Shown: positions 1 to 7,549, numbered from the stretch's first letter. The stretch: 16,435 bases of DNA from Lachnospiraceae bacterium UBA4711 (GCA_002404515.1 DHJV01000157.1:100184-116618), one strand, 5' to 3'. The notes: generated from the letters alone by a model not told the origin. A program made the numbers and translations.

Positions 1-2
1 AT

Positions 3-308
3 GCATTTGATAATACTCTGTGTTGCCGCGCTTGGGATATGACGAGCGATTACACCTATTATTTTGTAAATACGGAAACGGGAGAAATTAAAAACTCATC
101 ACTCGTAAATAAATCTCTTGGGTGGAGCTTAGAGTTTAAGGCAGAAGTCGGTTCGCAGATTTTGGTGGTCTATGATTATGAAAACACATCTCTTGGCGAT
201 GGAGCTTACGATATAACACAATATAAATTCGCTTTGATTGAAAAATCAGATTTATATGCAGGAAATGCGAATTATAAACCTATTAAAATGATTGGAAAGG
301 GGTGTTAA
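3..308 (+). CDS. C-terminal part of an unrecognised protein (5' end outside window)
   Basis: The reading frame is open to the left edge, so this is the 3' end of a longer gene. An internal ATG at position 39 has no ribosome binding site and lies in the middle of continuous coding sequence, so I do not take it as the start. The visible ~101 residues are soluble in character, with many Tyr, Asn and Asp and alternating hydrophobic strands (YYFVNTETGEI, ILVVYDY). This suggests a beta-rich fold, possibly the last blades of a beta-propeller, but that is a guess. The stop codon lies 3 bases before the start of the ABC ATPase, so the two are almost certainly co-transcribed. It may be an accessory or immunity-type component of that ABC system. 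I do not recognise the family. Confidence 0.6.
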   Translation, partial: AFDNTLCCRAWDMTSDYTYYFVNTETGEIKNSSLVNKSLGWSLEFKAEVGSQILVVYDYENTSLGDGAYDITQYKFALIEKSDLYAGNANYKPIKMIGKGC

Positions 309-311
309 TAG

Positions 312-1055
312 ATGCTCCGCCTTACTAATATCACAAAAAAGTATAAAGATAAAGTTGCCTTAGATAATGTGTCTTTGGAACTTGAAAACGGTATATACGG
401 ATTACTCGGACCGAACGGAGCAGGAAAATCCACTCTGATGAATATTGTCACAGGGAATATCAAGCAAAGTAACGGTCAAGTGTATTGGAATGATAAGGAT
501 ATTAACGCACTTGGTTCACAGTATCGCAGTATCATCGGTTATGCACCACAACAGCAGGGATTATATGATACCTTCACAGGAAAACGCTTTTTATCCTATA
601 TGGCTACATTAAAAGGCATTTCAAAAAAAGAAATACCCGAAGAAGTTGAGCGTGTGTTGTCATATGTAAATATGACAGAAGCAGCTAATCGTACTATTGG
701 TACATATTCTGGTGGTATGAAACAACGCATTTTGATTGCACAGGCTATATTGGGTAATCCGAAGCTCGTTGTGTTAGATGAGCCAACAGCGGGTCTTGAT
801 CCGAAAGAACGAGTAAGAATTAGAGAAAGAATATCTGATTTATCTGGCGATAAGGTAATTTTAATTTCGACTCATGTTGTTTCTGATATAGAGCCGATTG
901 CAAAGGAAATAATATTGATTAAATCTGGAAAAATCGTTGACCGAGATACGGTAGAAAAGCTCTGTATTAAATATGGCAGCTTAAACGGCTTGGAAGAGGT
1001 ATATATGCGTATATTTGAGGAGGACGGACACAATGCACAGACTGGTATATTATGA
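312..1055 (+). CDS. ABC transporter ATP-binding protein
   Basis: A 247-residue ATPase subunit of an ABC-2 type exporter. All the core motifs are visible: Walker A GPNGAGKST at residues 33-41, the signature YSGGMKQR near 135-142, Walker B LVVLDEP just after it followed by a D-loop (AGLDP), and the H-loop in ISTHVV. It would act on the inner face of the membrane and power the permease encoded next. The start ATG follows a purine-rich AAAGGGG ribosome binding site and lies 3 bases after the upstream stop. The 3' end overlaps the permease start by 23 bases, so translation is probably coupled. The motif order and the short CcmA/DrrA-like length suggest export of a peptide, antibiotic or lipid-like substrate. 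The substrate cannot be read from the sequence. Confidence 0.93.
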   Translation: MLRLTNITKKYKDKVALDNVSLELENGIYGLLGPNGAGKSTLMNIVTGNIKQSNGQVYWNDKDINALGSQYRSIIGYAPQQQGLYDTFTGKRFLSYMATLKGISKKEIPEEVERVLSYVNMTEAANRTIGTYSGGMKQRILIAQAILGNPKLVVLDEPTAGLDPKERVRIRERISDLSGDKVILISTHVVSDIEPIAKEIILIKSGKIVDRDTVEKLCIKYGSLNGLEEVYMRIFEEDGHNAQTGIL

Positions 1056-3315
1056 AGTCGGCAAGATATGGCATAAGCGAAGTTTCATATTGTCTATTTG
1101 TACTTTACTGATTTTAAATATATTGCTTCTGTGGTATGTCAATATTCCAAATGATGAGGAGCCACCGCTTTCTTCGTATAAATCTTTTCAAAACACGGTT
1201 GCAGAAATGTCAGAAACAGAGAAAATGGATTATATTTCCAACCTCAAAGAAACGATAGACGGTGTTTATTTTGTGCAAGAAGTTTTGGATATGCAAAACT
1301 TACAGAACGAAAGGGGAAACATTCTTGCAGAGCAGGCTTTGTCTGCAAATCCAGATACTTTTGAAAAATATTTCGAGGTCTATCAAAGTGGGGATTATTT
1401 GCTTTTTACAAATTCTCTCTGGCAAGAAAAAGACTTCATTGATGAACTTTATACTGAACAGCAGAAAGTGGCAGGCTATAATGAATACTTAAAATCCATA
1501 CAAGAAAATGAGAATATTCTAAATGGTATATCAATATTTGGGAAACAAGATGAAAATAGTTTTGTCACAAGAAATATTGAAAAAAGTGCTGAGGATTATT
1601 CAAAGTTGACTGATAATGACATTCGGTGGATGCCGTCAAAAGCTCTTTCAATTTCAATGAAAAGTATATGGACTGACCTGTTTTTGATACTGTCTAATTT
1701 CCTTTTTGTTGGAAATATGATATTTGAAGAAAAAGAAAAGAAACTCTTTTATATAACCCGCTGTACAAAAAATGGTCACTTTCAAAGCATCTGTTCCAAA
1801 TTGATAGCACTATTTATACATTGTACTTCAGTCACATTTCTACTTTACGGCGTAAACCTTATTTTTGCAGAAATGGCTGTAGGTTTTGGAGATTTAACAG
1901 CAGATATCCAATCTGTATCTACTTATATGGAAAGCAATCTGTCAATCAGCATTTTGGAGTATATATTATGTTCCGCTTTGACAAAAAGTGTTGTCCTTTT
2001 TAGTGCAGGAACAATTCTCACCGCATTGTGTATATTTACAGACAACATTTTTTTGCCCTTTATAACTGGATTTTCGTTTTATGGTATCAGTTACATACTA
2101 TATTTAATGATACCTGCGGTAGAGAAAAATTCTTTTTTCAAATACATCAATTTAATTGGACTTATGAAGACCGAAAATCTATACGGGAGTTATTTGAATT
2201 TCAATGTTTTGGAATATCCAATTTCTCGTTTGAGTTTGTCGTGGGGAGTTATAGCTATTCTTGTAGCGGTTGGGGTTATAGCGTCAGTTCTACTCTTTGT
2301 GTACGGAAATAGTTTTGAACTAAGAAAAAGACAGTCGAAACACCAAAAGCTATTTCGTCCACACGCATCTTTGCTTCGATATGAAAGCTATAAAATAATG
2401 ATTACCAATCGAGCAATTGCAATTATTTTGCTGTTTGGGTTATTGATTGGCTATCGCATTATAAGTCAAGAATATACCCCATCTGTGCAAGAACAGTATT
2501 ATCAAGATATTATGATGCAGCTTGAAGGAGAAATAACGAATGAAAAGGAAGCCTTGATTTTATCAGAGCAAGAGCGATATGACGAAGCATTTTCTGAAAT
2601 TGACAGGATTGATGATTTAATTGCTAATGGAGAAATAAGCGAAAGTGCAGGAGATAATTTAAAAGCAAAATGGTATGCAGTAACCTATTTTTATCCTTCT
2701 TTTGAGCGTGTGCTGCAACAGTATCACCGGATATGTGAAAGTGGAGGAAACTTTATTTATGACACAGGTTATCTGTATTTATTTGGCAGAATGACTAACG
2801 ATTATTTAATTGACCTCGTATTACTTTCGCTATGTATAGTCATTGCATTTGGTAATACTGTTGCTATGGAATATCAGTGTGGTTCGTGGTACTTGCTTAG
2901 TACAACATATAAAGGGAAAGAGAAAATTATTTGCAAAAAAGCGATTGTTTGTATAATTGCAACAATGGTACTTTCTGTTATCCCGATTATTTGCAGGATT
3001 ATAAATGTTTCATCAACCTATCCTTTGCACGGCTTGGATTTTGCTATAACAGACATTCCTTGTTATCAACATTTGTCGATAACTGTTCCTATTTGGTTTT
3101 TTATCATCTTGTTGCTTTTGTCACAAATGGTATCGCTTATAGCAGTCGTACTTATAGTTCTTGCAATCTCATATTGGCGAAAAAATCATATCCAAACGAT
3201 TTTCTTTGCAATATTGATTTTGGTTATTCCGCTTATTTTGAAATTGTTAGGATTTTCGTTTGCGGGTTGGTTTTCTGTCTATCCCATATATTCTTTAACA
3301 GCGACTATATCGTAA
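1033..3315 (+). CDS. Large ABC-2 type permease, internally duplicated
   Basis: A 760-residue membrane protein, the partner of the preceding ATPase. A TTG at 1015 is also in frame, but it lies over the ribosome binding site GAGGAGG (1017-1023), which is ideally spaced for the ATG at 1033. The chain shows two similar halves. Each starts with a basic segment leading into a long helix: YYEVGKIW then a helix at about residues 17-37, and LRYESYKIM then a helix at about 455-475. Each then has a long hydrophilic, probably extracellular, charged region and a cluster of about five further hydrophobic helices. Single ABC-2 permeases are usually half this size, so one chain may supply both halves of the channel. 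The gene is A+T-rich compared with the rest of the window. The C-terminus ends shortly after a helix, and no clear terminator follows. The function is export, with unknown substrate. Confidence 0.85.
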   Translation: MHRLVYYEVGKIWHKRSFILSICTLLILNILLLWYVNIPNDEEPPLSSYKSFQNTVAEMSETEKMDYISNLKETIDGVYFVQEVLDMQNLQNERGNILAEQALSANPDTFEKYFEVYQSGDYLLFTNSLWQEKDFIDELYTEQQKVAGYNEYLKSIQENENILNGISIFGKQDENSFVTRNIEKSAEDYSKLTDNDIRWMPSKALSISMKSIWTDLFLILSNFLFVGNMIFEEKEKKLFYITRCTKNGHFQSICSKLIALFIHCTSVTFLLYGVNLIFAEMAVGFGDLTADIQSVSTYMESNLSISILEYILCSALTKSVVLFSAGTILTALCIFTDNIFLPFITGFSFYGISYILYLMIPAVEKNSFFKYINLIGLMKTENLYGSYLNFNVLEYPISRLSLSWGVIAILVAVGVIASVLLFVYGNSFELRKRQSKHQKLFRPHASLLRYESYKIMITNRAIAIILLFGLLIGYRIISQEYTPSVQEQYYQDIMMQLEGEITNEKEALILSEQERYDEAFSEIDRIDDLIANGEISESAGDNLKAKWYAVTYFYPSFERVLQQYHRICESGGNFIYDTGYLYLFGRMTNDYLIDLVLLSLCIVIAFGNTVAMEYQCGSWYLLSTTYKGKEKIICKKAIVCIIATMVLSVIPIICRIINVSSTYPLHGLDFAITDIPCYQHLSITVPIWFFIILLLLSQMVSLIAVVLIVLAISYWRKNHIQTIFFAILILVIPLILKLLGFSFAGWFSVYPIYSLTATIS

Positions 3316-3397
3316 AAATGGAACTTTGGCAGAATGATAAAACAAGTGTTACAGAAAATAAAATAATAAATAAGTCAAAGAAATGTGATGAACTATT

Positions 3398-4423
3398 TTA
3401 CTTCTCATCCCTCTTCCGTACCGCCAGTGCCGGAACCAGTCCGATCACGAAAGGTACGATCCATGTAAATAACCGGTAAACTACGAGGGCAGCAGCTACG
3501 GCATCGCCATCCGGAATGACGCAGGCGAAGAACAACGCGAATACAAAGTCCAGTGTACCGACACCGGATGGCGCCAGCATGACACAGCCAACCATGTTGC
3601 AGACGGCAGTAAGCCCCAGACAGGTTGCAACCGTGACAGAATAACTTCCGGCGAAGAAGATTCCCGGAATTGCATACCAGCATGCGAATTTGAAGAAATC
3701 CAAGCCGACCACAGTCAGGAACAAACGCTTGTCTTTCCATACAAGACGTCCCTGATCCTGCAGATAGTCGATGGAAACCTGTGCTTTATCTAACAGCGGA
3801 TACAGGCGGCTCTTTGGTTTCACAAGCTTTCGTGCCAGCTTCATGATCAGATCGGAGAATTTCTTTGAGACTGTTAATATAAATAAGAACAGACAGATCA
3901 ACGAAATCACAACTGCTCCGGCAAACATATACCATGCGTATTTGCGGATGCCGCTGTGACCGCTCAGAATCAGAAGGATAAATGACACAACGCCAAAGAT
4001 TCCGATTGTGATTTTCTGGAATGTGTACTGTGCGATGGACATGCCGGTTCCTGTGCTCACACGGATGCCATGCAGATTATAATAATAAAGCTGTGCGACA
4101 CCGGTTCCGCTTCCAAGTGTTGCAATCCGGTAAAAAGTACACAGATATGCGCAGGTGATTCCCTGCCATACAGATAACCGATGGTCGCAAGTGTTCGTCA
4201 TTGCACTGATGATGCAGCCTTCGGCGATGAAATACAGATTTCCGAGCAGCAGACACACAACCAGTTTCCATACAGGCGTGATCTGGATTTCTTCCAGAGC
4301 TTCCTGCATCAGATCCTGATTTTTATAGCATACAAAAGCAATCAGCGCAAAGATCACCAACCATTTTGCGATGCTTTTCAATATTGTTTTCTGACTTTTA
4401 TCTGCCTGCTTTGTAACTTCCAT
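3398..4423 (-). CDS. Flippase-like / LPG-synthase TM-domain membrane protein
   Basis: A 341-residue integral membrane protein with about eight hydrophobic helices. It resembles the transmembrane part of lysylphosphatidylglycerol synthetases (the LPG_synthase_TM, UPF0104-type family). Recognisable parts are the first helix after a short basic N-terminus (IAKWLVIFALIAFVCY), the conserved polar stretch RIATLGSGTGVAQLYYYN, and the glycine/proline-rich motif MLAPSGVGTLDF near the C-terminal end. It lacks the soluble aminoacyl-transferase domain of MprF, so it is better described as a stand-alone lipid-translocase-like protein than as mprF. The ATG follows a GGGGGA ribosome binding site. The gene is convergent with the ABC permease and divergent from the cotJ operon. 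The family is fairly sure; the substrate is unknown. Confidence 0.85.
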   Translation of the reverse strand: MEVTKQADKSQKTILKSIAKWLVIFALIAFVCYKNQDLMQEALEEIQITPVWKLVVCLLLGNLYFIAEGCIISAMTNTCDHRLSVWQGITCAYLCTFYRIATLGSGTGVAQLYYYNLHGIRVSTGTGMSIAQYTFQKITIGIFGVVSFILLILSGHSGIRKYAWYMFAGAVVISLICLFLFILTVSKKFSDLIMKLARKLVKPKSRLYPLLDKAQVSIDYLQDQGRLVWKDKRLFLTVVGLDFFKFACWYAIPGIFFAGSYSVTVATCLGLTAVCNMVGCVMLAPSGVGTLDFVFALFFACVIPDGDAVAAALVVYRLFTWIVPFVIGLVPALAVRKRDEK

Positions 4424-4464
4424 CTGTTTTCCCCCATCATATGGAAATAATAGATAATAGCGTT

Positions 4465-4493
4465 ATTTTATTATGTTTGTCCTGTCTTTGCAA
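4465..4493 (-). promoter_or_regulatory. Vegetative-type promoter for the flippase-like gene
   Basis: On the minus strand a TTGCAA (-35, 4488-4493) is followed after exactly 17 bases by TAAAAT (-10, 4465-4470). Transcription would start about 35 bases before the ATG. Matches to the sigma-A consensus are 4/6 and 5/6. This is seen in the sequence; activity is inferred. Confidence 0.5.
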
Positions 4494-4509
4494 TATATAT
4501 TCCATGTTT

Positions 4510-4537
4510 TCACATTTTTCTCACAAATACATACAAT
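4510..4537 (+). promoter_or_regulatory. Sigma-E-like sporulation promoter for cotJABC
   Basis: CATACAAT at 4530-4537 matches the mother-cell sigma-E -10 consensus (CATACAnT) exactly. A weaker -35-like element, TCACATTT, lies at 4510-4517, with spacing somewhat shorter than usual. A start near 4544 would place the ribosome binding site GAGGT (4560-4564) close to the 5' end, which agrees with a TTG start at 4572. The B. subtilis cotJ operon is known to be controlled by sigma-E. The -10 is convincing; the -35 is not. Confidence 0.6.
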
Positions 4538-4571
4538 GAAGTATACAAAGAGAATGTTTGAGGTAACCATT

Positions 4572-5027
4572 TTGGATTCTTATAGAAATTGTGGTTGTGG
4601 CAGAGGCCGCAACATGAATCCGCGCGGCACAAATGGCGGCTATCCGTATTCTGGCTCCGGTCGTTGTGTTATGCCGGGCGATGCAATGTGCCGGAAGCCG
4701 GCCATGCCCGATTGTGGCTGTAAACCGGTAATGCCGGATTGTGGTTGTAAACCGATGATGCCGGATTGCGGCTGCAAGGAAGCACCGGGAAAACCGGATT
4801 GCGGTTGTGGTGAGATGTCGATGAAATCCGATTGTAGCTGTGCAGCCATTCAGCGCAGGAGTAACTGCGATTGCGGCGACAACAATGAACATATGCGTCA
4901 TATGCCGGTCGGCATAGGCTATGTTCCAATGCAAAAATGGGAGGAAATGTACGATCCTGCAACGGCATTGTGCCAGGGTACAGCTTTTCCTTCTCTGAAT
5001 CTGATTTTCTGTGGGAAGAGGGGGTAA
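4572..5027 (+). CDS. cotJA: Spore coat protein CotJA with Cys-rich repeat N-terminus
   Basis: A 151-residue coat protein starting at TTG 4572. That start has a GAGGT ribosome binding site seven bases upstream. In-frame ATGs further upstream (4536, 4554) lie in or just after the promoter -10 element and lack a binding site. The C-terminal 44 residues or so (HMPVGIGYVPMQKWEEMYDP, then a GTAFPSLN motif) are the CotJA family domain. Before this lies an unusual extension of about 105 residues that is rich in Cys, Gly and Pro, with tandem MPDCGCKP units and later DCSC and NCDC motifs. I count 18 cysteines in total. Typical CotJA proteins are only about 70-90 residues. The extension probably crosslinks the coat through disulfides or binds metal. 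It is the first gene of cotJABC. Confidence 0.85.
   Translation: MDSYRNCGCGRGRNMNPRGTNGGYPYSGSGRCVMPGDAMCRKPAMPDCGCKPVMPDCGCKPMMPDCGCKEAPGKPDCGCGEMSMKSDCSCAAIQRRSNCDCGDNNEHMRHMPVGIGYVPMQKWEEMYDPATALCQGTAFPSLNLIFCGKRG
4704..4784 (+). repeat. Three tandem 27-bp repeats inside cotJA
   Basis: Three consecutive 27-base units (4704-4730, 4731-4757, 4758-4784) each begin ATGCC and encode MPDCGCK plus two variable residues. A degenerate fourth unit (KPDCGCGE) follows to about 4815. The units differ mainly at third codon positions, so the peptide is under selection rather than the units being freshly copied. Confidence 0.85.
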
Positions 5028-5033
5028 CGGATC

Positions 5034-5300
5034 ATGAAACCTATGTGCAAAGCGGAACTTCGACAGTTTATCGATCAGGTTTCCTTTATGATCGATGACA
5101 TTACCTTATTTTTAGATACGCATCCGGATTGCCGGGAAGCAGTCGACGCATACAATCATTTCAAGATGATGCGGTGCGAAGCAGTTTCTGATTATGTAAA
5201 TCAATACGGTCCGCTCAATCGTTATGATGTGGACACGTGCGAGGATTGGAATGCATGGATCGATGGTCCATGGCCTTGGGAAGGAGCGTGTGGTTGTTAA
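5034..5300 (+). CDS. cotJB: Spore coat protein CotJB
   Basis: An 88-residue protein of the CotJB family. Typical features are the N-terminal helix LRQFIDQVSFMIDDITLFLD leading to THPDCREAVDAYNHF, then YGPLN, and the Trp/Pro-rich tail DGPWPWE. It begins 6 bases after cotJA, with the GAGGGGG binding site lying inside the cotJA end. It stops directly before the cotJC ATG. CotJB is a small structural partner that goes into the coat together with CotJA and CotJC. The sequence ends in GACGC, a CxC motif at the very C-terminus that echoes the CGC units of CotJA. Confidence 0.93.
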   Translation: MKPMCKAELRQFIDQVSFMIDDITLFLDTHPDCREAVDAYNHFKMMRCEAVSDYVNQYGPLNRYDVDTCEDWNAWIDGPWPWEGACGC

Positions 5301-5945
5301 ATGTGGATTTATGAAAAGAGACTTCAATGTCCTGTGAATATCAAGGAGACAAATGCGAAGCTGGCACAGGCGATTATGTCCCAATATGGCGGTCCTGACG
5401 GTGAGTTAGGAGCATCCATGCGTTATCTGTCCCAGCGTTATGCTATGCCATACAAGGAATGTCAGGCAGTATTGACGGATATTGGAACCGAGGAACTTGG
5501 TCACTTGGAAATCGTTGCATCCATTATCTATCAGTTGACAAAAAATCTTTCTATGGAAGAAATCAAAGCTTCCGGCTTTGACAAATATTATATCGATCAC
5601 ACGATCGGAATCTGGCCACAGGCGGCTGGCGGTGTTCCGTTTAACGCCTGTGAGTTCCAGAGCAAGGGCGATACGATCACTGATCTGTACGAGGATCTGG
5701 CAGCCGAGCAGAAAGCACGCAGTACCTACGACAATATCCTCCGGTTATGTAAAGATTATCCGGATGTCTATGAGCCAATCAAGTTCCTGCGTGCGCGTGA
5801 GGTCGTACATTTCCAGCGGTTCGGTGAAGCGCTTCGTCTGGTACAGGATAAATTGGATGAGAAGAATTTCTATGCATTCAACCCGGCGTTTGACCGTTCG
5901 GCACCTTGCGTGGATAAGAAGAAATGTAATTGCGAGAAAAAATAG
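5301..5945 (+). CDS. cotJC: Spore coat protein CotJC, manganese-catalase family
   Basis: A 214-residue four-helix-bundle protein related to dimanganese catalases. The residues expected to bind the two metals are present: Glu35 (in GGPDGELGA), Glu65 and His68 (TEELGHLE), Glu136 (AAEQKARSTY) and His170 (REVVHFQRF). The protein is therefore likely active against hydrogen peroxide or at least binds metal. It sits in the spore coat with CotJA and CotJB. The ATG directly abuts the cotJB stop, and an AAGGAG binding site lies inside cotJB. The C-terminal tail (APCVDKKKCNCEKK) is Cys- and Lys-rich, with a CxC motif like those of the two partners. It is the last gene before a strong terminator. Confidence 0.95.
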   Translation: MWIYEKRLQCPVNIKETNAKLAQAIMSQYGGPDGELGASMRYLSQRYAMPYKECQAVLTDIGTEELGHLEIVASIIYQLTKNLSMEEIKASGFDKYYIDHTIGIWPQAAGGVPFNACEFQSKGDTITDLYEDLAAEQKARSTYDNILRLCKDYPDVYEPIKFLRAREVVHFQRFGEALRLVQDKLDEKNFYAFNPAFDRSAPCVDKKKCNCEKK

Positions 5946-5965
5946 TTATTCTGGACTGAAATATA

Positions 5966-6005
5966 AAAAGGGGCTGTCTTGCTTATCAGCGGCAGCCCCT
6001 TTTTT
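5966..6005. terminator. Bidirectional intrinsic terminator between cotJC and the histidine phosphatase gene
   Basis: The arms AAAAGGGGCTG (5966-5976) and CAGCCCCTTTT form a GC-rich stem of at least 7 bp, with a 16-base loop. It is followed by six T on the plus strand and preceded by an A-run that becomes the U-tract on the minus strand. It lies 20 bases after cotJC and 6 bases past the end of the convergent gene, so it can end both transcripts. Confidence 0.9.
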
Positions 6006-6011
6006 ATTATT

Positions 6012-6632
6012 TTACTCCTGCAGTGTATAAAATAACTTCGTCTCATCCACGATCTGATAATTACCGTCAGTATAATCTACAATCATCACATTACAGTTTT
6101 GCTGCAATCCGCCCGACCAGAAATCCTTAATATCGTGCTTCTTGATATAAGACATAATTCCTTTGTTGAGGGCACCATGTGCAACAATCATCACACGTTC
6201 GCAGGAATCGGCGAGCGGCTCAATCTTGTCCTGCATAAAATCCCCGGCACGTGCAATCAGATGTTCTAAGGTTTCAGCGTCATCGGCAGGTACATACAAT
6301 TCCGGCTGTTTGAAGAAGTAGCGGAAGGTAAGTGTTTCATCCTTGATCAGCTCTGAGAAATTCTGTCCTTCAAAATGTCCGAATGATAATTCGCGTAACC
6401 GGTCATCGGTTTCAATCTCGATGTCCCGTCCGTTCCGGATCAGACAGGCTGTTTCGTAGGCACGCTTTAATGGGCTGGAGAAGATCTTATCAATCCGTGT
6501 GCTCATCAGTGCTTCGCCGGTCAGACGGGCGACCTTACGCCCATTTTCACTTAATTCAATATCCTCGCGCCCCTGCAGCCGTTTTTCCCGGTTCCATAAT
6601 GTTTCTCCATGCCGTACAATGTATATTTCCAT
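6012..6632 (-). CDS. Histidine phosphatase family protein (phosphoglycerate-mutase-like)
   Basis: A 206-residue cytoplasmic phosphatase. The family signature RHGETLWN lies at residues 7-14, with His8 as the phosphate-accepting nucleophile. The second half of the active site is visible as SSPLKRAYET (Arg57), the likely acid Glu81 in LRELSFGHFEG, and His152 in VAHGALN. Length and motifs fit small-molecule phosphatases such as GpmB or CobC types. Cofactor-dependent glycolytic mutase is less likely because that family is longer. The substrate cannot be told. The ATG has a GGAGA site upstream. It lies 71 bases downstream of ung on the same strand, possibly partly separated by a hairpin. Confidence 0.9.
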   Translation of the reverse strand: MEIYIVRHGETLWNREKRLQGREDIELSENGRKVARLTGEALMSTRIDKIFSSPLKRAYETACLIRNGRDIEIETDDRLRELSFGHFEGQNFSELIKDETLTFRYFFKQPELYVPADDAETLEHLIARAGDFMQDKIEPLADSCERVMIVAHGALNKGIMSYIKKHDIKDFWSGGLQQNCNVMIVDYTDGNYQIVDETKLFYTLQE

Positions 6633-6671
6633 TTATTTATCTCCGTTCTGTTTATAGAATTACCACAATTA

Positions 6672-6696
6672 CAGCTGCATATACAGATTGCAGCTG
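6672..6696 (-). terminator. Hairpin between ung and the phosphatase gene (weak terminator)
   Basis: A perfect inverted repeat with 8-bp arms (CAGCTGCA and TGCAGCTG) and a 9-base loop lies just after the ung stop codon. The minus-strand sequence after it is only mildly U-rich, so it may attenuate rather than stop transcription, or protect the ung mRNA end. Confidence 0.45.
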
Positions 6697-6703
6697 CCGA
6701 TAG

Positions 6704-7378
6704 CTATATATTCTCAATCTGCCAGTCGATTGGAGCGACACCATGTCTCTGCAAAAATTCATTCGCCTGACTGAAATGCTTACAACCGAAAAATCCACGG
6801 TAGGCAGAGAGCGGTGATGGGTGAGGTGCTTTTAAAATCAGATGATTTGGGTTATCCAACATGGCTGCTTTTTTCTGTGCGAAGCTTCCCCACAACAAAA
6901 ATACGATTGGCTGGTTCTGCTTGTTGACAGCACGGATGGCAGCGTCTGTAAATTCTTCCCAGCCCATGCCCTGATGGGAGGCAGCCTGATGTGCCCGCAC
7001 AGTTAAAACTGCATTGAGCAGAAGAACTCCTTGCTTGGCCCATTTGACAAGGTAGCCGTTATTCGGGATATAACAGCCGACATCGTCATGCAGTTCCTTA
7101 TAAATATTGACCAGCGAGGGCGGAATCTCCACGCCCGGTTTGACAGAAAATGAAAGTCCGTGTGCCTGTCCGGGGCCGTGATAAGGATCCTGACCGATGA
7201 TGACACATTTTACATCTTTTAACGGTGTCAGATGAAATGCATTGAAGATATCATCTCCGGGTGGATAGATCGTGTGGGTGCTGTATTCTTTTCCAACAAA
7301 ATCAAATAATTTTCGATAATATGGTTTATTATATTCTGGCGCTAACACCTTAGCCCAGTCATTTCGAATTGGTGGCAT
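6704..7378 (-). CDS. ung: Uracil-DNA glycosylase (family 1)
   Basis: A 224-residue DNA repair enzyme that removes uracil from DNA and starts base excision repair. The start is set at 7378 (MPPIRNDW) because an AAAGGAG site lies directly upstream and the length then matches the family (about 225). A longer frame adds 34 residues with no family resemblance. Catalytic motifs are clear: GQDPYHGPGQAHGLSFS with Asp64, and HPSPLSAYRGFFG with His186 in the DNA-intercalating loop. The WAKQGVLLLNAVLTV segment and the uracil-contact segment around FLLWGSFAQ are also present. No strong promoter was identified in the A+T-rich 7379-7549 stretch, although extended -10-like sequences occur there. Identification is secure. 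Confidence 0.96.
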   Translation of the reverse strand: MPPIRNDWAKVLAPEYNKPYYRKLFDFVGKEYSTHTIYPPGDDIFNAFHLTPLKDVKCVIIGQDPYHGPGQAHGLSFSVKPGVEIPPSLVNIYKELHDDVGCYIPNNGYLVKWAKQGVLLLNAVLTVRAHQAASHQGMGWEEFTDAAIRAVNKQNQPIVFLLWGSFAQKKAAMLDNPNHLILKAPHPSPLSAYRGFFGCKHFSQANEFLQRHGVAPIDWQIENI

Positions 7379-7549
7379 AATACTCTCCTTTGTAAATGCT
7401 GCCGGCGGGAAGCAGGCAGTTATCAATCCATGACTTTTCATTATTACTAGATTATCACAACTGCCAGAAGAATACCACATGGATTTTCTCTATAAAATAG
7501 GAAATATTTTGCAGATATAAATCTTTTCTGGTTATTTGGAAAAAGGTGG

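Noticed and set aside
2931..3479. Plus-strand open frame of 182 codons overlapping the permease end
   Set aside because: It is a +1-frame shadow of the permease that runs into the convergent gene in antisense. I considered a frameshift extension of the permease, but the shadow frame adds no helix-like or family-like sequence after 3315.
4473..4571. Longer cotJA start at ATG 4473, 4536 or 4554
   Set aside because: These ATGs lack binding sites, and the one at 4536 overlaps the sigma-E-like -10. TTG 4572 has a well-placed GAGGT.
4704..4784. 27-bp tandem repeats as a CRISPR-like array
   Set aside because: The units are directly adjacent without spacers and lie in frame inside cotJA.
4521..4934. 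Minus-strand frames opposite cotJA, with repeats such as YNHNPALPVYSHN
   Set aside because: The repeats are antisense images of the CotJA MPDCGC units.
7399..7419. Inverted repeat CTGCC/GGCAG upstream of ung
   Set aside because: Only 5-base arms with a GC-rich loop; too weak to claim.
7379..7480. 34-residue N-terminal extension of ung
   Set aside because: No family resemblance and no binding site, while the ATG at 7378 has AAAGGAG and gives the usual family length with Asp64 and His186.
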